From: Blastocatellia bacterium
Lineage (GTDB): Bacteria > Acidobacteriota > Blastocatellia > HR10
DNA: 64,000 nt
Reading direction: 5' to 3'
NCBI GenBank assembly: GCA_025055075.1
Contig: JANWYV010000023.1
Coordinates: 33,916-97,915, forward strand
Part shown: positions 43,725 to 54,085 of the stretch, piece after piece
Layout of the letters: the number at the start of each line of letters is the position of its first letter
Numbering within the stretch: position 1 is the first letter of the stretch
Notes under the pieces: model-generated
What the model was told of the DNA's origin: nothing
The model's input: only the letters and a program-made list of their open reading frames with translations
The model's database searches: none
Translations under genes and position numbers: made by a program

Positions 43725-46586
43725 ATGCCGATTGATCGCATCACCGTTCGGGGCGCTCGACAGCACAACCTGAAAAACCTCGATCTGGAGATTCCCCATC
43801 GTTCGCTCACGGTCATCACGGGGCTCAGCGGATCGGGGAAATCGAGCCTCGCCTTCGATACCCTCTACGCCGAAGGACAGCGCCGCTATGTGGAATCGCT
43901 CTCGGTCTACGCTCGCCAGTTCCTCGATCAGTTCGAGAAGCCGGATGTCGACGCTATCGAAGGGCTCTCGCCAGCGCTCTCGATCGAGCAGAAGACGATC
44001 AGCCGGAGTCCGCGCTCGACCGTGGGGACGGTCACCGAGATCTACGATTACCTGCGTGTGCTCTTCTCCGCGATCGGCAAGCCACATTGTCCCGAATGCG
44101 GGCGCCCGATCAGTCGGCAATCGGTCGAGCAGATCGTGAAAGCCGTTTTGGATCTGCCGCCGGGTGAGCGGGTGATGATCCTGGCGCCGATCGTGCGCGG
44201 GCGCAAAGGGGAATTCCGAAAGGAGCTGCAGAAACTGGCGCAGTCCGGTTTCGTGCGCGCTCGCATTGATGGCGAATTGCGCGCCCTCGACGAGGAGATC
44301 AAGCTCGACAAACGGAAGACGCACACGATCGAAGTCGTCGTGGATCGGCTGCTTCTGAAACCGGGCGTTCAGGACCGTCTGGAACGCTCGATTCGCACGG
44401 CGCTGAAGTTGACCGATGGGATCGTGACGATCGCCGTCGTGGATGGCGGCGAGCAGTTGTATTCGGAGAAGATGGCCTGCGTCGAGTGCGGCGTCTCGGT
44501 TCCCGCATTAGAGCCGCGCTCGTTCTCGTTCAACAGTCCCTATGGGGCATGTCCGGACTGTGACGGGTTGGGGACCAAGAGCGAGATTGCTCCGGAGCGA
44601 GTGATCCCTGATCCTGCGCAGCCGCTCGATCGGTTGGAGGTGCTTCCGTTCGATCGCGCGCTCGGGGGATATTTGAAAGATGTCCTTTTGGCTCTCGCGC
44701 GCCATTATCGCATTGAGCCCACACGCGCCTTCGTGGAACTCCCGGCCCGAGTGAAAGAGGCCTTCTTCCACGGTCTGCGCGAGCGAATCCCCTTCGAGCA
44801 CAACGGCTTTCGCTCTCGGCTCGAATGGGCGGGAGTGGTCGCTTTGCTGGAACGCCATCTGAAGCGAGAGGAGGACGAGGAGGAGGACGGAGAAGGCAGC
44901 CGATCCGATCTCTACCGCGCGCTCATTCGCACAGTTCCGTGTCCGACATGTGGAGGGAAGCGATTGCAAAAGTCGAGTCTCGCCGTGCGCGTGGCCGGAC
45001 GTTCGATCGCCGACTACGCGGCGCTTCCCATTCGCGAGGCCGTGCGCATCTTTCGCGGTCTGCCTGAGGCATTGACGCCTCGGGAGCGACAGATCGCCGA
45101 GCCGCTCCTGCGGGAGATCGGCGCGCGATTGGAGTTCTTGGACACGGTGGGCGTGGGGTATCTCACATTGGACCGTCCGGCCTCGACGCTCTCCGGAGGC
45201 GAGGCGCAGCGAATTCGCCTGGCGACGCAAATCGGTTCACAACTGCGCGGCGTGCTTTACGTGCTCGATGAACCTTCGATCGGGCTCCATCCGCGCGACA
45301 ACGCGCGCTTGCTCGCCACGTTGGAGAAACTGCGCGATCTGGGGAATACGGTCGTCGTCGTCGAGCACGATGAGGAGACGATCCGCCGCGCCGATTACGT
45401 GATTGATCTTGGCCCGGGCGCTGGGGTGCATGGAGGAAATCTGGTCGCCTGTGGGACGCCGGAGCAAATCGCCCGCCATCCGGATTCTCTGACGGGGCAG
45501 TATCTGTCCGGACGTCGCCAGATTCCGATCCCTAGCGAGCGTCGCCAGCCGAGCGAGCGCCGCCTCACGGTCTATGGCGCGCGGGCGAACAACCTCAAAA
45601 ATATCACGGTCTCGTTTCCGCTCGGGCTCTTCATCTGCGTGACGGGCGTCTCTGGATCCGGCAAGTCCACTCTCGTGGATGAGATCCTCTATCGCGCCCT
45701 CGCGCGCCACCTCTACGGGAGCCCGCTGGAGCCAGGTCCGCATGAGCGCATCACCGGTTTGGAACACGTGGACAAGGTCATCGAGATTGATCAATCGCCC
45801 ATCGGACGAACGCCGCGCTCAAATCCGGCCACGTATGTCGGCGTCTTCACCTTCATCCGTCAACTCTTCGCGCAACTGCCGGAGGCGCGCGAACGGGGAT
45901 ATAAACCCGGCCGCTTCAGCTTCAACGTCAAAGGTGGACGGTGCGAAGCCTGCCAGGGCGATGGCGTCAAACGCATCGAGATGAGCTTCCTCCCCGACGT
46001 CTACGTGACGTGCGACGTTTGTCGCGGAGCGCGCTATAACCAGGAGACGCTCAGCGTGCGCTACAAAGGCTACTCGATCGCCGATGTCCTGCGCATGACG
46101 GTCGAGGAAGCATACGCCCTGTTGGAGACCATCCCGCCGATTCGAAGGAAGCTTCAGACGTTGCTCGATGTCGGCCTCGGGTATATCGAACTCGGTCAGC
46201 CGGCCACGACGCTCTCCGGCGGCGAAGCGCAGCGCATCAAACTCGCGCGCGAGCTGAGCAAGCGAGCGACGGGGCGCACGGTCTATATCCTCGATGAGCC
46301 CACGACAGGGCTCCATTTCGAGGACGTGCGGCGCTTGCTCGATGTCCTGCAGCGGCTCGTGAGCATGGGCAATACGGTGATCGTCATCGAGCACAATCTG
46401 GAGGTCATCAAATGCGCCGACTGGATCATTGACCTTGGCCCCGAGGGCGGTGAAGAAGGGGGATGGGTCGTTGCCGAAGGTCCACCCGAGACGATCGCCC
46501 GCACGGCCGGCTCTCATACAGGACAGGCGCTCGCACCGATCCTCTTTGGCGCGCGCACGGCGTCCGTGGTCGAACGCGCGTCTTGA
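43725..46586 (+). CDS. uvrA: Excinuclease ABC subunit A
   Basis: Damage-recognition ATPase of nucleotide excision repair. The two ABC modules are both intact: Walker [11 protein letters not shown] and [10 protein letters not shown], with ABC signatures [17 protein letters not shown] and [17 protein letters not shown]. Zinc-binding Cys pairs are visible ([26 protein letters not shown] ... CDVCRG). Length is 953 residues, standard. AGGAGG precedes the ATG. It stands alone between two subtilase genes. Confidence 0.98.
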   Translation: MPIDRITVRGARQHNLKNLDLEIPHRSLTVITGLSGSGKSSLAFDTLYAEGQRRYVESLSVYARQFLDQFEKPDVDAIEGLSPALSIEQKTISRSPRSTVGTVTEIYDYLRVLFSAIGKPHCPECGRPISRQSVEQIVKAVLDLPPGERVMILAPIVRGRKGEFRKELQKLAQSGFVRARIDGELRALDEEIKLDKRKTHTIEVVVDRLLLKPGVQDRLERSIRTALKLTDGIVTIAVVDGGEQLYSEKMACVECGVSVPALEPRSFSFNSPYGACPDCDGLGTKSEIAPERVIPDPAQPLDRLEVLPFDRALGGYLKDVLLALARHYRIEPTRAFVELPARVKEAFFHGLRERIPFEHNGFRSRLEWAGVVALLERHLKREEDEEEDGEGSRSDLYRALIRTVPCPTCGGKRLQKSSLAVRVAGRSIADYAALPIREAVRIFRGLPEALTPRERQIAEPLLREIGARLEFLDTVGVGYLTLDRPASTLSGGEAQRIRLATQIGSQLRGVLYVLDEPSIGLHPRDNARLLATLEKLRDLGNTVVVVEHDEETIRRADYVIDLGPGAGVHGGNLVACGTPEQIARHPDSLTGQYLSGRRQIPIPSERRQPSERRLTVYGARANNLKNITVSFPLGLFICVTGVSGSGKSTLVDEILYRALARHLYGSPLEPGPHERITGLEHVDKVIEIDQSPIGRTPRSNPATYVGVFTFIRQLFAQLPEARERGYKPGRFSFNVKGGRCEACQGDGVKRIEMSFLPDVYVTCDVCRGARYNQETLSVRYKGYSIADVLRMTVEEAYALLETIPPIRRKLQTLLDVGLGYIELGQPATTLSGGEAQRIKLARELSKRATGRTVYILDEPTTGLHFEDVRRLLDVLQRLVSMGNTVIVIEHNLEVIKCADWIIDLGPEGGEEGGWVVAEGPPETIARTAGSHTGQALAPILFGARTASVVERAS

Positions 46587-46696
46587 GCCCCGCCGTTCGA
46601 ATCGGCACTTCCCCCACTGGAAGTTTTGGCCAACCGGAATCCCTCATCCGCGCGTCACAGAAGCGGCACATAACGCGAGATTCATCTTCGGAGGCG

Positions 46697-48826
46697 ATGC
46701 GGATGAGGAAGAAGATCGTCGGCGTGATCATCGCGCTTTTGATCGTCGCGGAATGGCCTCTGGACTCGAGGGCACAACAGCGTTCCTTCCCCTTCGATCC
46801 TTGGCGCTTCATCAGCGCTCGGTATCATCCCCAGCGCGTGCTCATCAAGCGGCGGGGCATGCGGCGTCCGCAAATCCTCACCCTCCGCAAGGGCGAAGAT
46901 GTGCTCACTCGCTTGAGCCTTCTGTCGTACGAGGACGACGTCGAGTATGCGGAGCCGGACTTGCTTTATACCGCCGAGCGCGTGATCCCAAACGATCCAA
47001 GCTTCACCAATCTGTGGGGCCTGGAGATGATCGGCGCGCCAGAGGCATGGGGGGTAACTCGCGGCAGCTCCAATGTCGTCGTCGCCGTGATTGATACGGG
47101 CGTGGATTATCTGCATCCCGATCTCCGGGACAACATCTGGGTGAATACCGGTGAGATCCCCGGCAATCTCCGAGACGACGATGGCAATGGCTACGTGGAC
47201 GATGTCTATGGCTACAACGCGCTCTCGCCTTCGCAGCCTCCGGCGGACGATAACCGGCACGGGACGCATGTGGCGGGCACGATTGGGGCCGTCGGAGACA
47301 ATCAAGTGGGCGTCGTCGGCGTGAACTGGCGCGTGAAGATCATGGCGTTGAAATTCCTGGATCGAGACGGCTCCGGGTATCTCTCGGACGCCCTCGAGAC
47401 CATAGACTACATCCTCACCATGAGACGGCGCGGGGTGAACATCCGCGTGGTGAACGCCAGTTGGGGAGCCGACACGTATTCCCGCGCCCTTGAGGAAGCC
47501 ATCGAGAGGCTGAGAGCTGAAGGCATTCTCTTCGTCGCTGCCGCAGGCAACGGGAGCACGAACGTGAAACAGTATCCGGCCGCTTACGAGGGCGTGCTCT
47601 CGGTCGCGGCTATGGATCAAAATGATGACCTGGCTTTTTTCTCGAACTACGGCGATTGGGTTGACCTGGCGGCTCCTGGACGTTCCATCTTGAGCACGGT
47701 GCCAGGGGGAAGATATGCCAGCTTCAGCGGGACTTCCATGGCAGCGCCACATGTCGCGGGCCTGGCGGCGTTGGCGCTCTCGGTGCGCGATGTCCGTCTG
47801 AACGAGCTGGAGAATGCGTTGCGTCAAGGCGTACGATCGGTGCCTGCGCTTGCCGGAAAGGTCAGCACGGGTGGAGTCCTCGACGCTCCGGGAACGCTCC
47901 GAGCGCTCAACGCTGATGATCCCGCCAAGGTGTGCGAGAGAGATTGTCCCCCCAGGGTCTCGCTCTCAGCCAGTCGCCTCGTCGTTGATGATGGCGAGGG
48001 CGTCTCCTTCACGGCCAATGGGAGCGACCCCGATGGCGATCCGCTCACCTATAGGTGGAGGACGACGGCCGGAAGACTTCGAGCTGGGATCACCGAGGCG
48101 ACGCTCGAGACGGCAGGAATCAACCCCACGCCCGGCGCGCCACCGATCGTCGTCGTCGTCACCGTCACGGTAGAAGACGGACGCGGCCACTCCGCCTCCG
48201 CCAGTCGCAGCATCACCGTGCGTCCACCAAATCGTCCTCCACAAGTCGCTCTCGAAGCAAGCCGAACGACGATTCAAGATGGCTTCATAGTCTTCCTCAC
48301 CGCGCGCGGCAGCGATCCGGATGGAGACGCGCTGACGTACACGTGGACTTCTTCCAAAGGGACAATCACCGGTTCTGGGGCCAGCGCCCAGTTGGATACG
48401 ATCGGCATCAATCCGATCCCGGACGCCGATCCCGTGCGCGTGACCGTCCGCGTGCGCGCCAGCGATGGGCGCGGCGGCGATGCGACGGCCCAGATCGAGA
48501 TCACCGTCACGGCACCTCCGAAGGTCGCGATCAGCGCCACGCCGACTTCCGTTCGCCTTCAGAACAGGCAGGCGACCTTCTTCCTCTCCGTCCGTAAGCA
48601 TTCGAGCTATCGCGGGGACGTCACCTTGCAGGTGATCCCTATGGATGCGCTTCCACCCTTCACGGTGGCGATCTCTCCGTATCGCTTCTTCACGCTCACG
48701 CACCAGGTCACCATCACGCTGGGAACCCTTCCCGCCGGTCCGCAAACGTATCGCGTTCTGGTCCGCGCTCGGACCAATGATGGGAAGACCTACGATTCCA
48801 ACGTCGTCACGCTCATGAAGCGGTGA
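46697..48826 (+). CDS. Exported subtilisin-like S8 protease with PKD-like domains
   Basis: Secreted serine protease of 709 residues with signal peptide (KIVGVIIALLIVAEWPLDSRA). A short propeptide leads to the peptidase: Asp in AVIDTGVDYLHPDL, His in DNRHGTHVAGT, Ser in FSGTSMAAPHVAG. The calcium-site-like stretch DDDGNGYVDDVYGYN between them is typical of this subgroup. Two PKD- or cadherin-like domains follow, each with GSDPDGDPLTYRW-like cores, then a third beta-rich domain. ATG at 46697 is preceded closely by GGAGG; ATG at 46703 is better spaced and two codons shorter. The frame continues upstream into uvrA but lacks a leader there. Confidence 0.92.
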   Translation: MRMRKKIVGVIIALLIVAEWPLDSRAQQRSFPFDPWRFISARYHPQRVLIKRRGMRRPQILTLRKGEDVLTRLSLLSYEDDVEYAEPDLLYTAERVIPNDPSFTNLWGLEMIGAPEAWGVTRGSSNVVVAVIDTGVDYLHPDLRDNIWVNTGEIPGNLRDDDGNGYVDDVYGYNALSPSQPPADDNRHGTHVAGTIGAVGDNQVGVVGVNWRVKIMALKFLDRDGSGYLSDALETIDYILTMRRRGVNIRVVNASWGADTYSRALEEAIERLRAEGILFVAAAGNGSTNVKQYPAAYEGVLSVAAMDQNDDLAFFSNYGDWVDLAAPGRSILSTVPGGRYASFSGTSMAAPHVAGLAALALSVRDVRLNELENALRQGVRSVPALAGKVSTGGVLDAPGTLRALNADDPAKVCERDCPPRVSLSASRLVVDDGEGVSFTANGSDPDGDPLTYRWRTTAGRLRAGITEATLETAGINPTPGAPPIVVVVTVTVEDGRGHSASASRSITVRPPNRPPQVALEASRTTIQDGFIVFLTARGSDPDGDALTYTWTSSKGTITGSGASAQLDTIGINPIPDADPVRVTVRVRASDGRGGDATAQIEITVTAPPKVAISATPTSVRLQNRQATFFLSVRKHSSYRGDVTLQVIPMDALPPFTVAISPYRFFTLTHQVTITLGTLPAGPQTYRVLVRARTNDGKTYDSNVVTLMKR

Positions 48827-48835
48827 GCTGCTTCA

Positions 48836-48874
48836 GGAGAGGTCCCCGGACGAAGTTCCATCCGGGGATTCTCC
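48836..48874. terminator. Terminator hairpin between convergent subtilase and lon genes
   Basis: TCCCCGGA (48843-48850) pairs with TCCGGGGA (48861-48868), and outside it GGAGA (48836-48840) pairs with TCTCC (48870-48874). The structure fills the gap between the two convergent stop codons. No long T-run follows. Confidence 0.6.
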
Positions 48875-48876
48875 GC

Positions 48877-51234
48877 TCACACTACTTGTTTGAGGCGTTC
48901 CAATCGTTCGGCGAGTTCGGGGATGGCGACGCCGAGCGCTTCTTCGATGCGCTCGACGAAGAAGAATTCCATCTCGTTGCGGACGTGTTCGGGAAGTTCC
49001 CGCAAATCTTTCTCGTTCGGGCGCGGGAGGATGATGCGCCGAATGCCCGCGCGGCGCGCCGCGAGTACTTTCTCTTTGATGCCCCCGACAGGTAGGATTA
49101 ATCCCGAGAGCGTGATCTCGCCCGTCATCGCGACATCGCTGCGCACGCGGAGGCCGGTGTAGAGGGAGGCGAGAGCCGTGACCATCGCAATGCCCGCCGA
49201 AGGCCCATCTTTGGGAATTGCTCCGGCAGGAACGTGAATGTGCACGCCGTTTTTCTCGAAGACCTCGCGATTGATGCCGAAGGCTTCAGCGTGCGCCCAG
49301 ATGTAACTCTCGGCTGCCTTGGCCGATTCCTGCATGACTTCGCCAAGTTGGCCCGTGAGCGTCAAGCCCTTACCTCCAGGCAAGAGCGCCGCTTCGATGT
49401 AAAGGACTTCCCCACCGGTCTCGGTCCACGCGACGCCCGTCGCCACGCCGACAGGTAATTCTTTGCGCGCTTCTTCGGGGAAGAAGCGTTCGGGGCCAAG
49501 CAGTTCCGGCACGTCTTCGATTCGGACGAACGTGCTCTCCGGATGGCCTTCTGCGATGCGAAGGGCGACCTTGCGGGCAATTTGCGCGATCGCGCGCTCG
49601 AGCTGACGCACGCCCGCTTCCCGCGTGTAGCGCGCGATGATGTAACGAAGTGTGGCCTCTGGGATTTGCAATTGCTCGGCCGTCAATCCCGTCTCCTTGA
49701 GCTTCTTCGGAACGAGATGACGTCGGGCGATCTCCACCTTCTCCTCCTCGCTATAGCCAGGCAGCCGCAATACCTCCATGCGATCCAACAGCGGGCGGGG
49801 GATCGTATCGAGCGTGTTCGCCGTGGTGATGAAGAAGACCTTGGAGAGATCGAACGGCAAGTCGAGATAGTTGTCGCGGAAGGAATGATTCTGCTCCGGA
49901 TCGAGGATCTCCAGAAGTGCGGCCGCCGGATCGCCGCGGAAATCCCGCCCGATCTTGTCCACTTCATCGAGCATCAGGAGCGGATTCTTCACCCCCGCGC
50001 GGCGAATCGCTTGAAGGATACGTCCGGGCATGGCGCCGATATACGTGCGCCGATGGCCTCGCAACTCCGCCTCATCGTGCAGTCCGCCGAGGCTCAAGCG
50101 CTCGAACTTTCGCCCCAGCGCGCGCGCGATGGATTGCCCGAGGCTCGTCTTTCCCACTCCTGGGGGACCGACGAAACAGAGGATCGGCGCCTTCGCTTCC
50201 GGATTCAGCTTCAACACCGCCAGATGTTCGAGAATGCGTTGCTTGACATCCTCCAGCCCGTAATGATCTTCATCCAGCACGCGTCGCACGTTCGCCAGAT
50301 CGAGATTGTCTTCCGTCTGCCGATTCCACGGCAATTCCAAGACCAGCTCCAGATATGTGCGGATGACGTGATACTCCGGAGCCATGCTCGGGAGCTTCTC
50401 CAACCGATTCAGTTCGCGCTCAGCTTCTTTCCGTACGAATTCCGGCAGCTCGGCTTGTTCCAAGCGCTCGCGCAGGAGATTCGCTTCCGCCTGATGCGGA
50501 TCAATCTCTCCCAATTCGCGCTGAATGGCCCGCAGTTGCTGTCGGAGGAAATACTCGCGCTGCTCGCGCGTCATCTCTTGTTGCGCTTGGCTGGCGATCT
50601 TATGGCGCAACTCCAGGACTTGGACTTCATGCGTGAGGTGCTTGAAGAGCAAACGCAGGAGATCGTCCTTCGTCCGCGCTTCCAGGAGGGATTGCAACGC
50701 CGACAAATCCAGGTTCAGGATCGTGGCCAGCAGATACGCCAGACGCACCGGATCGTCCGTCTGCGCGAACGCGGCGTGCAACTCTTCGGGAACTTGGGGG
50801 AGCAGTCCGAGCGCTTTGGAGACCTGATCGAGAATAGCCCGATGCAAGGCCTCGATCTCAACGGGATTCTCTTCCAATAGCGGCAACGGTCGGACGCGAG
50901 CCCGCATATAAGGCGCGGTCTGCTCCATCCGCAGCAGGACCACTCGTTCCAAACCTTGCATGAGCACCTGCAGCGTCCCATCCTGAGCGCGAGTCATTCG
51001 CCGAATGGCGGATTTCGTTCCGATGGTGAAGAGATCTTCCGGTTTCGGCTCTTCGATTCGCGGATCGCGCTGAGCGACCACGACCATGAGCTTCTCTTCG
51101 CTGGAGAGCGCAGCTTCCACGGCCGCGATCGAAATCGGACGCCCGACCGATAGCGGCATTGTCATGTGCGGGAAGAGCACGACGTTCTTCAACGGCAGAA
51201 CCGGTAGCGTGAGCACTTCATCTTCACGTTCCAT
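48877..51234 (-). CDS. lon: ATP-dependent protease Lon
   Basis: Cytosolic AAA+ serine protease for misfolded and regulatory proteins. The N-terminal LAN domain ([20 protein letters not shown]), Walker [10 protein letters not shown] (about residues 356-364), Walker [10 protein letters not shown] and the proteolytic Ser in [11 protein letters not shown] (about residue 679), with Lys in VGGIKEK, are all present. Length is 785 residues. The frame begins with GTG at 51246, but ATG at 51234 has GGAGGGG at the right distance. A weak promoter-like TTGCCA/TACATT pair lies upstream on the minus strand near 51330-51360. Confidence 0.97.
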   Translation of the reverse strand: MEREDEVLTLPVLPLKNVVLFPHMTMPLSVGRPISIAAVEAALSSEEKLMVVVAQRDPRIEEPKPEDLFTIGTKSAIRRMTRAQDGTLQVLMQGLERVVLLRMEQTAPYMRARVRPLPLLEENPVEIEALHRAILDQVSKALGLLPQVPEELHAAFAQTDDPVRLAYLLATILNLDLSALQSLLEARTKDDLLRLLFKHLTHEVQVLELRHKIASQAQQEMTREQREYFLRQQLRAIQRELGEIDPHQAEANLLRERLEQAELPEFVRKEAERELNRLEKLPSMAPEYHVIRTYLELVLELPWNRQTEDNLDLANVRRVLDEDHYGLEDVKQRILEHLAVLKLNPEAKAPILCFVGPPGVGKTSLGQSIARALGRKFERLSLGGLHDEAELRGHRRTYIGAMPGRILQAIRRAGVKNPLLMLDEVDKIGRDFRGDPAAALLEILDPEQNHSFRDNYLDLPFDLSKVFFITTANTLDTIPRPLLDRMEVLRLPGYSEEEKVEIARRHLVPKKLKETGLTAEQLQIPEATLRYIIARYTREAGVRQLERAIAQIARKVALRIAEGHPESTFVRIEDVPELLGPERFFPEEARKELPVGVATGVAWTETGGEVLYIEAALLPGGKGLTLTGQLGEVMQESAKAAESYIWAHAEAFGINREVFEKNGVHIHVPAGAIPKDGPSAGIAMVTALASLYTGLRVRSDVAMTGEITLSGLILPVGGIKEKVLAARRAGIRRIILPRPNEKDLRELPEHVRNEMEFFFVERIEEALGVAIPELAERLERLKQVV

Positions 51235-51445
51235 GGTCCCCTCCACTTTCCCCCGCCGAGGATCGGCAGCACCGCTTTCTCGCCCCTCATCGCGCGGGCC
51301 GCGCCCCTACGTGGGGATTCAGCATGAAATGTACACTCCCCCGACGGTCTTTGGCAAATTCCGCGCCACTGCTTCAGCCGCGCTCATCGCTCCTCGTGCA
51401 GCGAGCGTGTGTCTTGTGGAGCGAAACCGCGTCTTCAGTTGTGCT

Positions 51446-53176
51446 CTAGCGATTGGTCACCACGCAGACGCGCTCCAGATCCTCGGGGCGGCGCAGCCGC
51501 AAGAACTCACGCATCCTCATGGGGAAGAGCGATGGCCGACACTCCAACACCCGAAGCGAGAATCCCTGTCGTTCCGACAGCTCGCGAGCCTCTCGCTCGC
51601 TCATCACGCAGAAGACGCGCTTTTCCGAACGCCAGAGATCGCGCAGCTCTTCCGGAGAGAACACCTCGAAGATCTTCCGTCGCGTGTAGTAGCACAAACT
51701 GGGAGCTGTGTAGCGGTAATACCCCACGAGATCGTCCGCACGGGCTTCTCGCCGAATTCGCTCGGCCAGCGGTCGCACCGGACGGTACCGCTCGATCTCG
51801 GGGAGAAGTCCAGCTATCGCGGCGTGAAGGAGGGCGATCGCCGCGACCAGCAAACCCAAGACGCGACGCGGGCGCCATCGCCATCCTTGCCACACGACTC
51901 CTAACGCCGTAGCTCCAAGCGCGAGGGGCGGGAGATAGGCTAGTGGCTGATCGGGGAAGAGCGCGCGGGCAGCGTGCCAAAGCCAGCGAGCCCCAAGAAG
52001 CAGCATGACCGACAAAATGGCGAGAGTGAGAAGGAACCCTCTCCGTGCGGCAGATCGAGCCGCGTCCCGCGACTCGATTGCCTGGAACATATGGGCGACC
52101 AGCAAGGCCGCAGCCGGATAAAGGGGGAGCAAATACTCGTTCTGCTTGGCCGCCGAGAGGCTGAAGAACACGAATCCGAATCCAAACCAAATCAGCAACA
52201 GGGAGAGCTTGTCGGAAATCCGGAACGGTCGCGGACGCTCTTTCTCTTGGCCAGGAGATCGAATGCATTTCCATGCGATCCCGATGGCGAGCGGGAGGAA
52301 GAAGGACCACGGGGCGAACTCGCCGAGGAGCATCGGGACGTAGTACCAGAAGGGACGCCGGGCCCCATACATGCCATGCAGGTACCGGCTGACGTGCTCC
52401 CCGATGAAGAAGGAGAGGAGATACTCCGTTCCATATCGCCAGGTCATGAGCGCGAACCATGGGGCTGCGATCGCCGAGACGACGAGCACGCCCGATACCG
52501 GATGAAATCGTTTCATCGCCTCGAGGCGACGCGTGAGCAAGAGGAAGAGTGCGATCGTCCCCGCTGGAAGGACGATCCCCAACAAGCCCTTCGCCAGCAC
52601 GCCAAGCCCCATCGCGACATAGCCGAGAAGAAGACGTCCGCGCGATCCCCGATGCCATCCGGAGATGAGGAAGTAAAGCGTCGCTGTGATCAAAAGCATC
52701 AGCAATGCATCAATGAGCGAGCGCCGCGCCACCATGATGAGCTTGGGGCTGGTCGCTAGAACAAGCGCCCCCCAGAGTGCCGAGGAGTGCCCGAGGAGGA
52801 ACTCCCCGAGCCGATAGGTCAAGACGACCGTGGCGAAGACGCATAAGAGGATCACCACGCGTTCCGCCGCCTCGCTCGCGCCGAAAAGTTCGAACGAAAG
52901 GAGGACGAGCCAGTACGAGAGGATGGGCTTGTTCAACTTCTCTGCGAAGTTGAACCGCGGCGTGAGCCAATCTCCCGCCTCGCGCATCTCGCGTGGTCCC
53001 TCGACATAGAAGGCCTCATTAGCATCCCACAACGATGGGGTGCCGACGTGAATGCCGTAGGGGAGAAGGACAAGCGCTAGCCAAAGACCCGCGCGCCATA
53101 AGCGAGCAGATCCTAGCGCGCCGAGGCCTCCGCTCGATGTCGCTCGTTCGTGAACCTGTGCTTCTTGCCCGAGCAC
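51446..53176 (-). CDS. Glycosyltransferase family 39 (ArnT/PMT-like) membrane protein
   Basis: Polytopic membrane protein of about 576 residues. The first luminal loop has the family motif PSLWDANEAFYVEGPREMRE, with the acidic residues used for catalysis, and the block FNFAEKLNKPILSYWL. Around ten hydrophobic segments follow, then a C-terminal soluble part (YYRYTAPSLCYYTRRKIFEV). These enzymes transfer sugars from polyprenyl-phosphate donors to lipid A or proteins at the outer face of the membrane. The acceptor is unknown. The start is uncertain: GTG at 53176 is chosen because the longer open frame runs into the leader of the divergent selenoprotein gene; starts further in are possible. Confidence 0.82.
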   Translation of the reverse strand: MLGQEAQVHERATSSGGLGALGSARLWRAGLWLALVLLPYGIHVGTPSLWDANEAFYVEGPREMREAGDWLTPRFNFAEKLNKPILSYWLVLLSFELFGASEAAERVVILLCVFATVVLTYRLGEFLLGHSSALWGALVLATSPKLIMVARRSLIDALLMLLITATLYFLISGWHRGSRGRLLLGYVAMGLGVLAKGLLGIVLPAGTIALFLLLTRRLEAMKRFHPVSGVLVVSAIAAPWFALMTWRYGTEYLLSFFIGEHVSRYLHGMYGARRPFWYYVPMLLGEFAPWSFFLPLAIGIAWKCIRSPGQEKERPRPFRISDKLSLLLIWFGFGFVFFSLSAAKQNEYLLPLYPAAALLVAHMFQAIESRDAARSAARRGFLLTLAILSVMLLLGARWLWHAARALFPDQPLAYLPPLALGATALGVVWQGWRWRPRRVLGLLVAAIALLHAAIAGLLPEIERYRPVRPLAERIRREARADDLVGYYRYTAPSLCYYTRRKIFEVFSPEELRDLWRSEKRVFCVMSEREARELSERQGFSLRVLECRPSLFPMRMREFLRLRRPEDLERVCVVTNR

Positions 53177-53328
53177 GAGGGGAATTGTAACATGGAAAAG
53201 CTCTAAGCCCGTCTCTGAAGCGTGCGACCGTTCGCTTCGAAACGGGCGCAGTCGCGAACGCGATTTGGAAGAAGGCCGCCTTAAGGTGGCGCGCGATGAT
53301 CGCAAACGGACATTTGTAGGGAGGGAAT

Positions 53329-53880
53329 ATGAGGAGAGCATGGCTTATCGTCGCGAGCGCCGTGACGCTCGGCCTGGTCCTCTCACTCGAACGCGCGCAG
53401 GATCGAGCGAGCTTTCAGGTTGGCGATTCGACGCCCGCCTTCGATGTCGTGGATGTGACTGGCCCGAATAAGGGCAAGCAAATCTGCTATGTCTGAAATT
53501 ACGCCTTGGCTCCTGTCGTCATGGCCTTCATCAAGGACGACAGTGAGACCTCGGCCAGGTTGGTCGAGAAGATTGATCGGCTCGTCGCTGCTCATCGCGA
53601 GCAAGGACTCCGAGGTTTCGTAGTGTACATCGCCGGTCCCGAGATCGCGGGTCGGCTGGAACGCCTCGCCGCTGAACGTCGTCTCACCATCCCGCTGACG
53701 TATCTCCCCAAAGGGGCTGAGGACTCAGCTCTTCAGAAATACCGGGTGGACCGCGCGGCATCCAATACGGTGATCGTATACACGCGCAAGAAGGCCGTGC
53801 ACGTGGCGACGAACGTCACGCCCGAGGTGTTTGAACCTATCGCCCAAGCCGCCCGTTCGATCGTCACTCGCGATCAGTAA
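53329..53880 (+). CDS. Exported redoxin-like selenoprotein with C-x-x-U motif (in-frame TGA, Sec56)
   Basis: Reading from ATG at 53329, which has a GGGAGG site, gives a signal peptide (AWLIVASAVTLGLVLSLERA) and a peroxiredoxin/thioredoxin-like start, FQVGDSTPAFDVVDVTGP. TGA at 53494-53496 follows directly after KGKQICYV. The same frame then continues without error for 127 codons to TAA. Read as selenocysteine, residue 56 gives Cys53-Tyr-Val-Sec56, a CxxU redox pair at the first strand-helix turn, followed by APVVMAFIKDD, the usual hydrophobic strand. The total is 183 residues. A strong hairpin follows at SECIS distance. Otherwise this is a gene broken by one nonsense codon, which would be a striking coincidence of position. 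Likely role: periplasmic thiol redox or peroxide reduction. Confidence 0.83.
53513..53543 (+). promoter_or_regulatory. Candidate bacterial SECIS hairpin
   Basis: CTGTCGTC (53513-53520) pairs perfectly with GACGACAG (53536-53543). The 15-base apical region starts 24 bases after the in-frame TGA; CTT/AAG pairing inside it can shorten the loop. Stem strength and distance fit a bacterial SECIS, although the loop sequence is less typical than in the glutaredoxin-like gene. Confidence 0.5.
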
Positions 53881-53929
53881 GCCGTCGCGCCTAGGCTCGT
53901 CAATCTCGAGCCGAAAGCGTGAAGCAGTA

Positions 53930-54085
53930 GGGGAATCTTTCACCTGCGAAGGACCGTGTCTCTTACGACGTCCGCTGCGGTGGGTGGACCGCGTCAGTGA
54001 CTGGCAGCGGTTTGAGAAAGAGGACGCGCCTCCTCCGCTCCTGATCCGAGCGGTGAGCCCTCATTCGATGGAGATCGCTCTTTGA
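53930..54085 (+). pseudogene. Possible remnant of an SRPBCC (ligand-binding) domain gene
   Basis: One frame from about 53930 to the TGA at 54085 reads ESFTCEGPCLLRRPLRW, then RVSDWQRFEKEDAPPPLL, then IRAVSPHSMEI. The spacing of PL, V, SD, R/E, PP, L, R, V, P and MEI recalls the start of SRPBCC proteins that are often encoded with, or fused to, TIGR01777 epimerases (pattern PL-EEVF-FFSD-NLE-ITPPWLRF-V-TP-PIEM). The remaining two-thirds of such a domain could not be found in any frame, and there is no start codon with a good ribosome site. The next gene is a TIGR01777 epimerase, which makes a decayed partner plausible. This is weak, by-eye similarity. Confidence 0.3.

Noticed and set aside
49543..50880. 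445-codon open frame antisense to lon
   Set aside because: Shadow of lon, whose Walker and protease motifs are intact.
53506..53880. A stand-alone 124-codon gene starting at TTG 53506
   Set aside because: It would lack the signal peptide and active site that lie in frame upstream of the TGA at 53494; the selenoprotein reading explains the whole locus better.
53831..54085. 84-codon frame as an intact gene
   Set aside because: It overlaps the end of the exported redoxin gene, has no ribosome site, and only its second part shows weak SRPBCC-like spacing; listed instead as a possible remnant.
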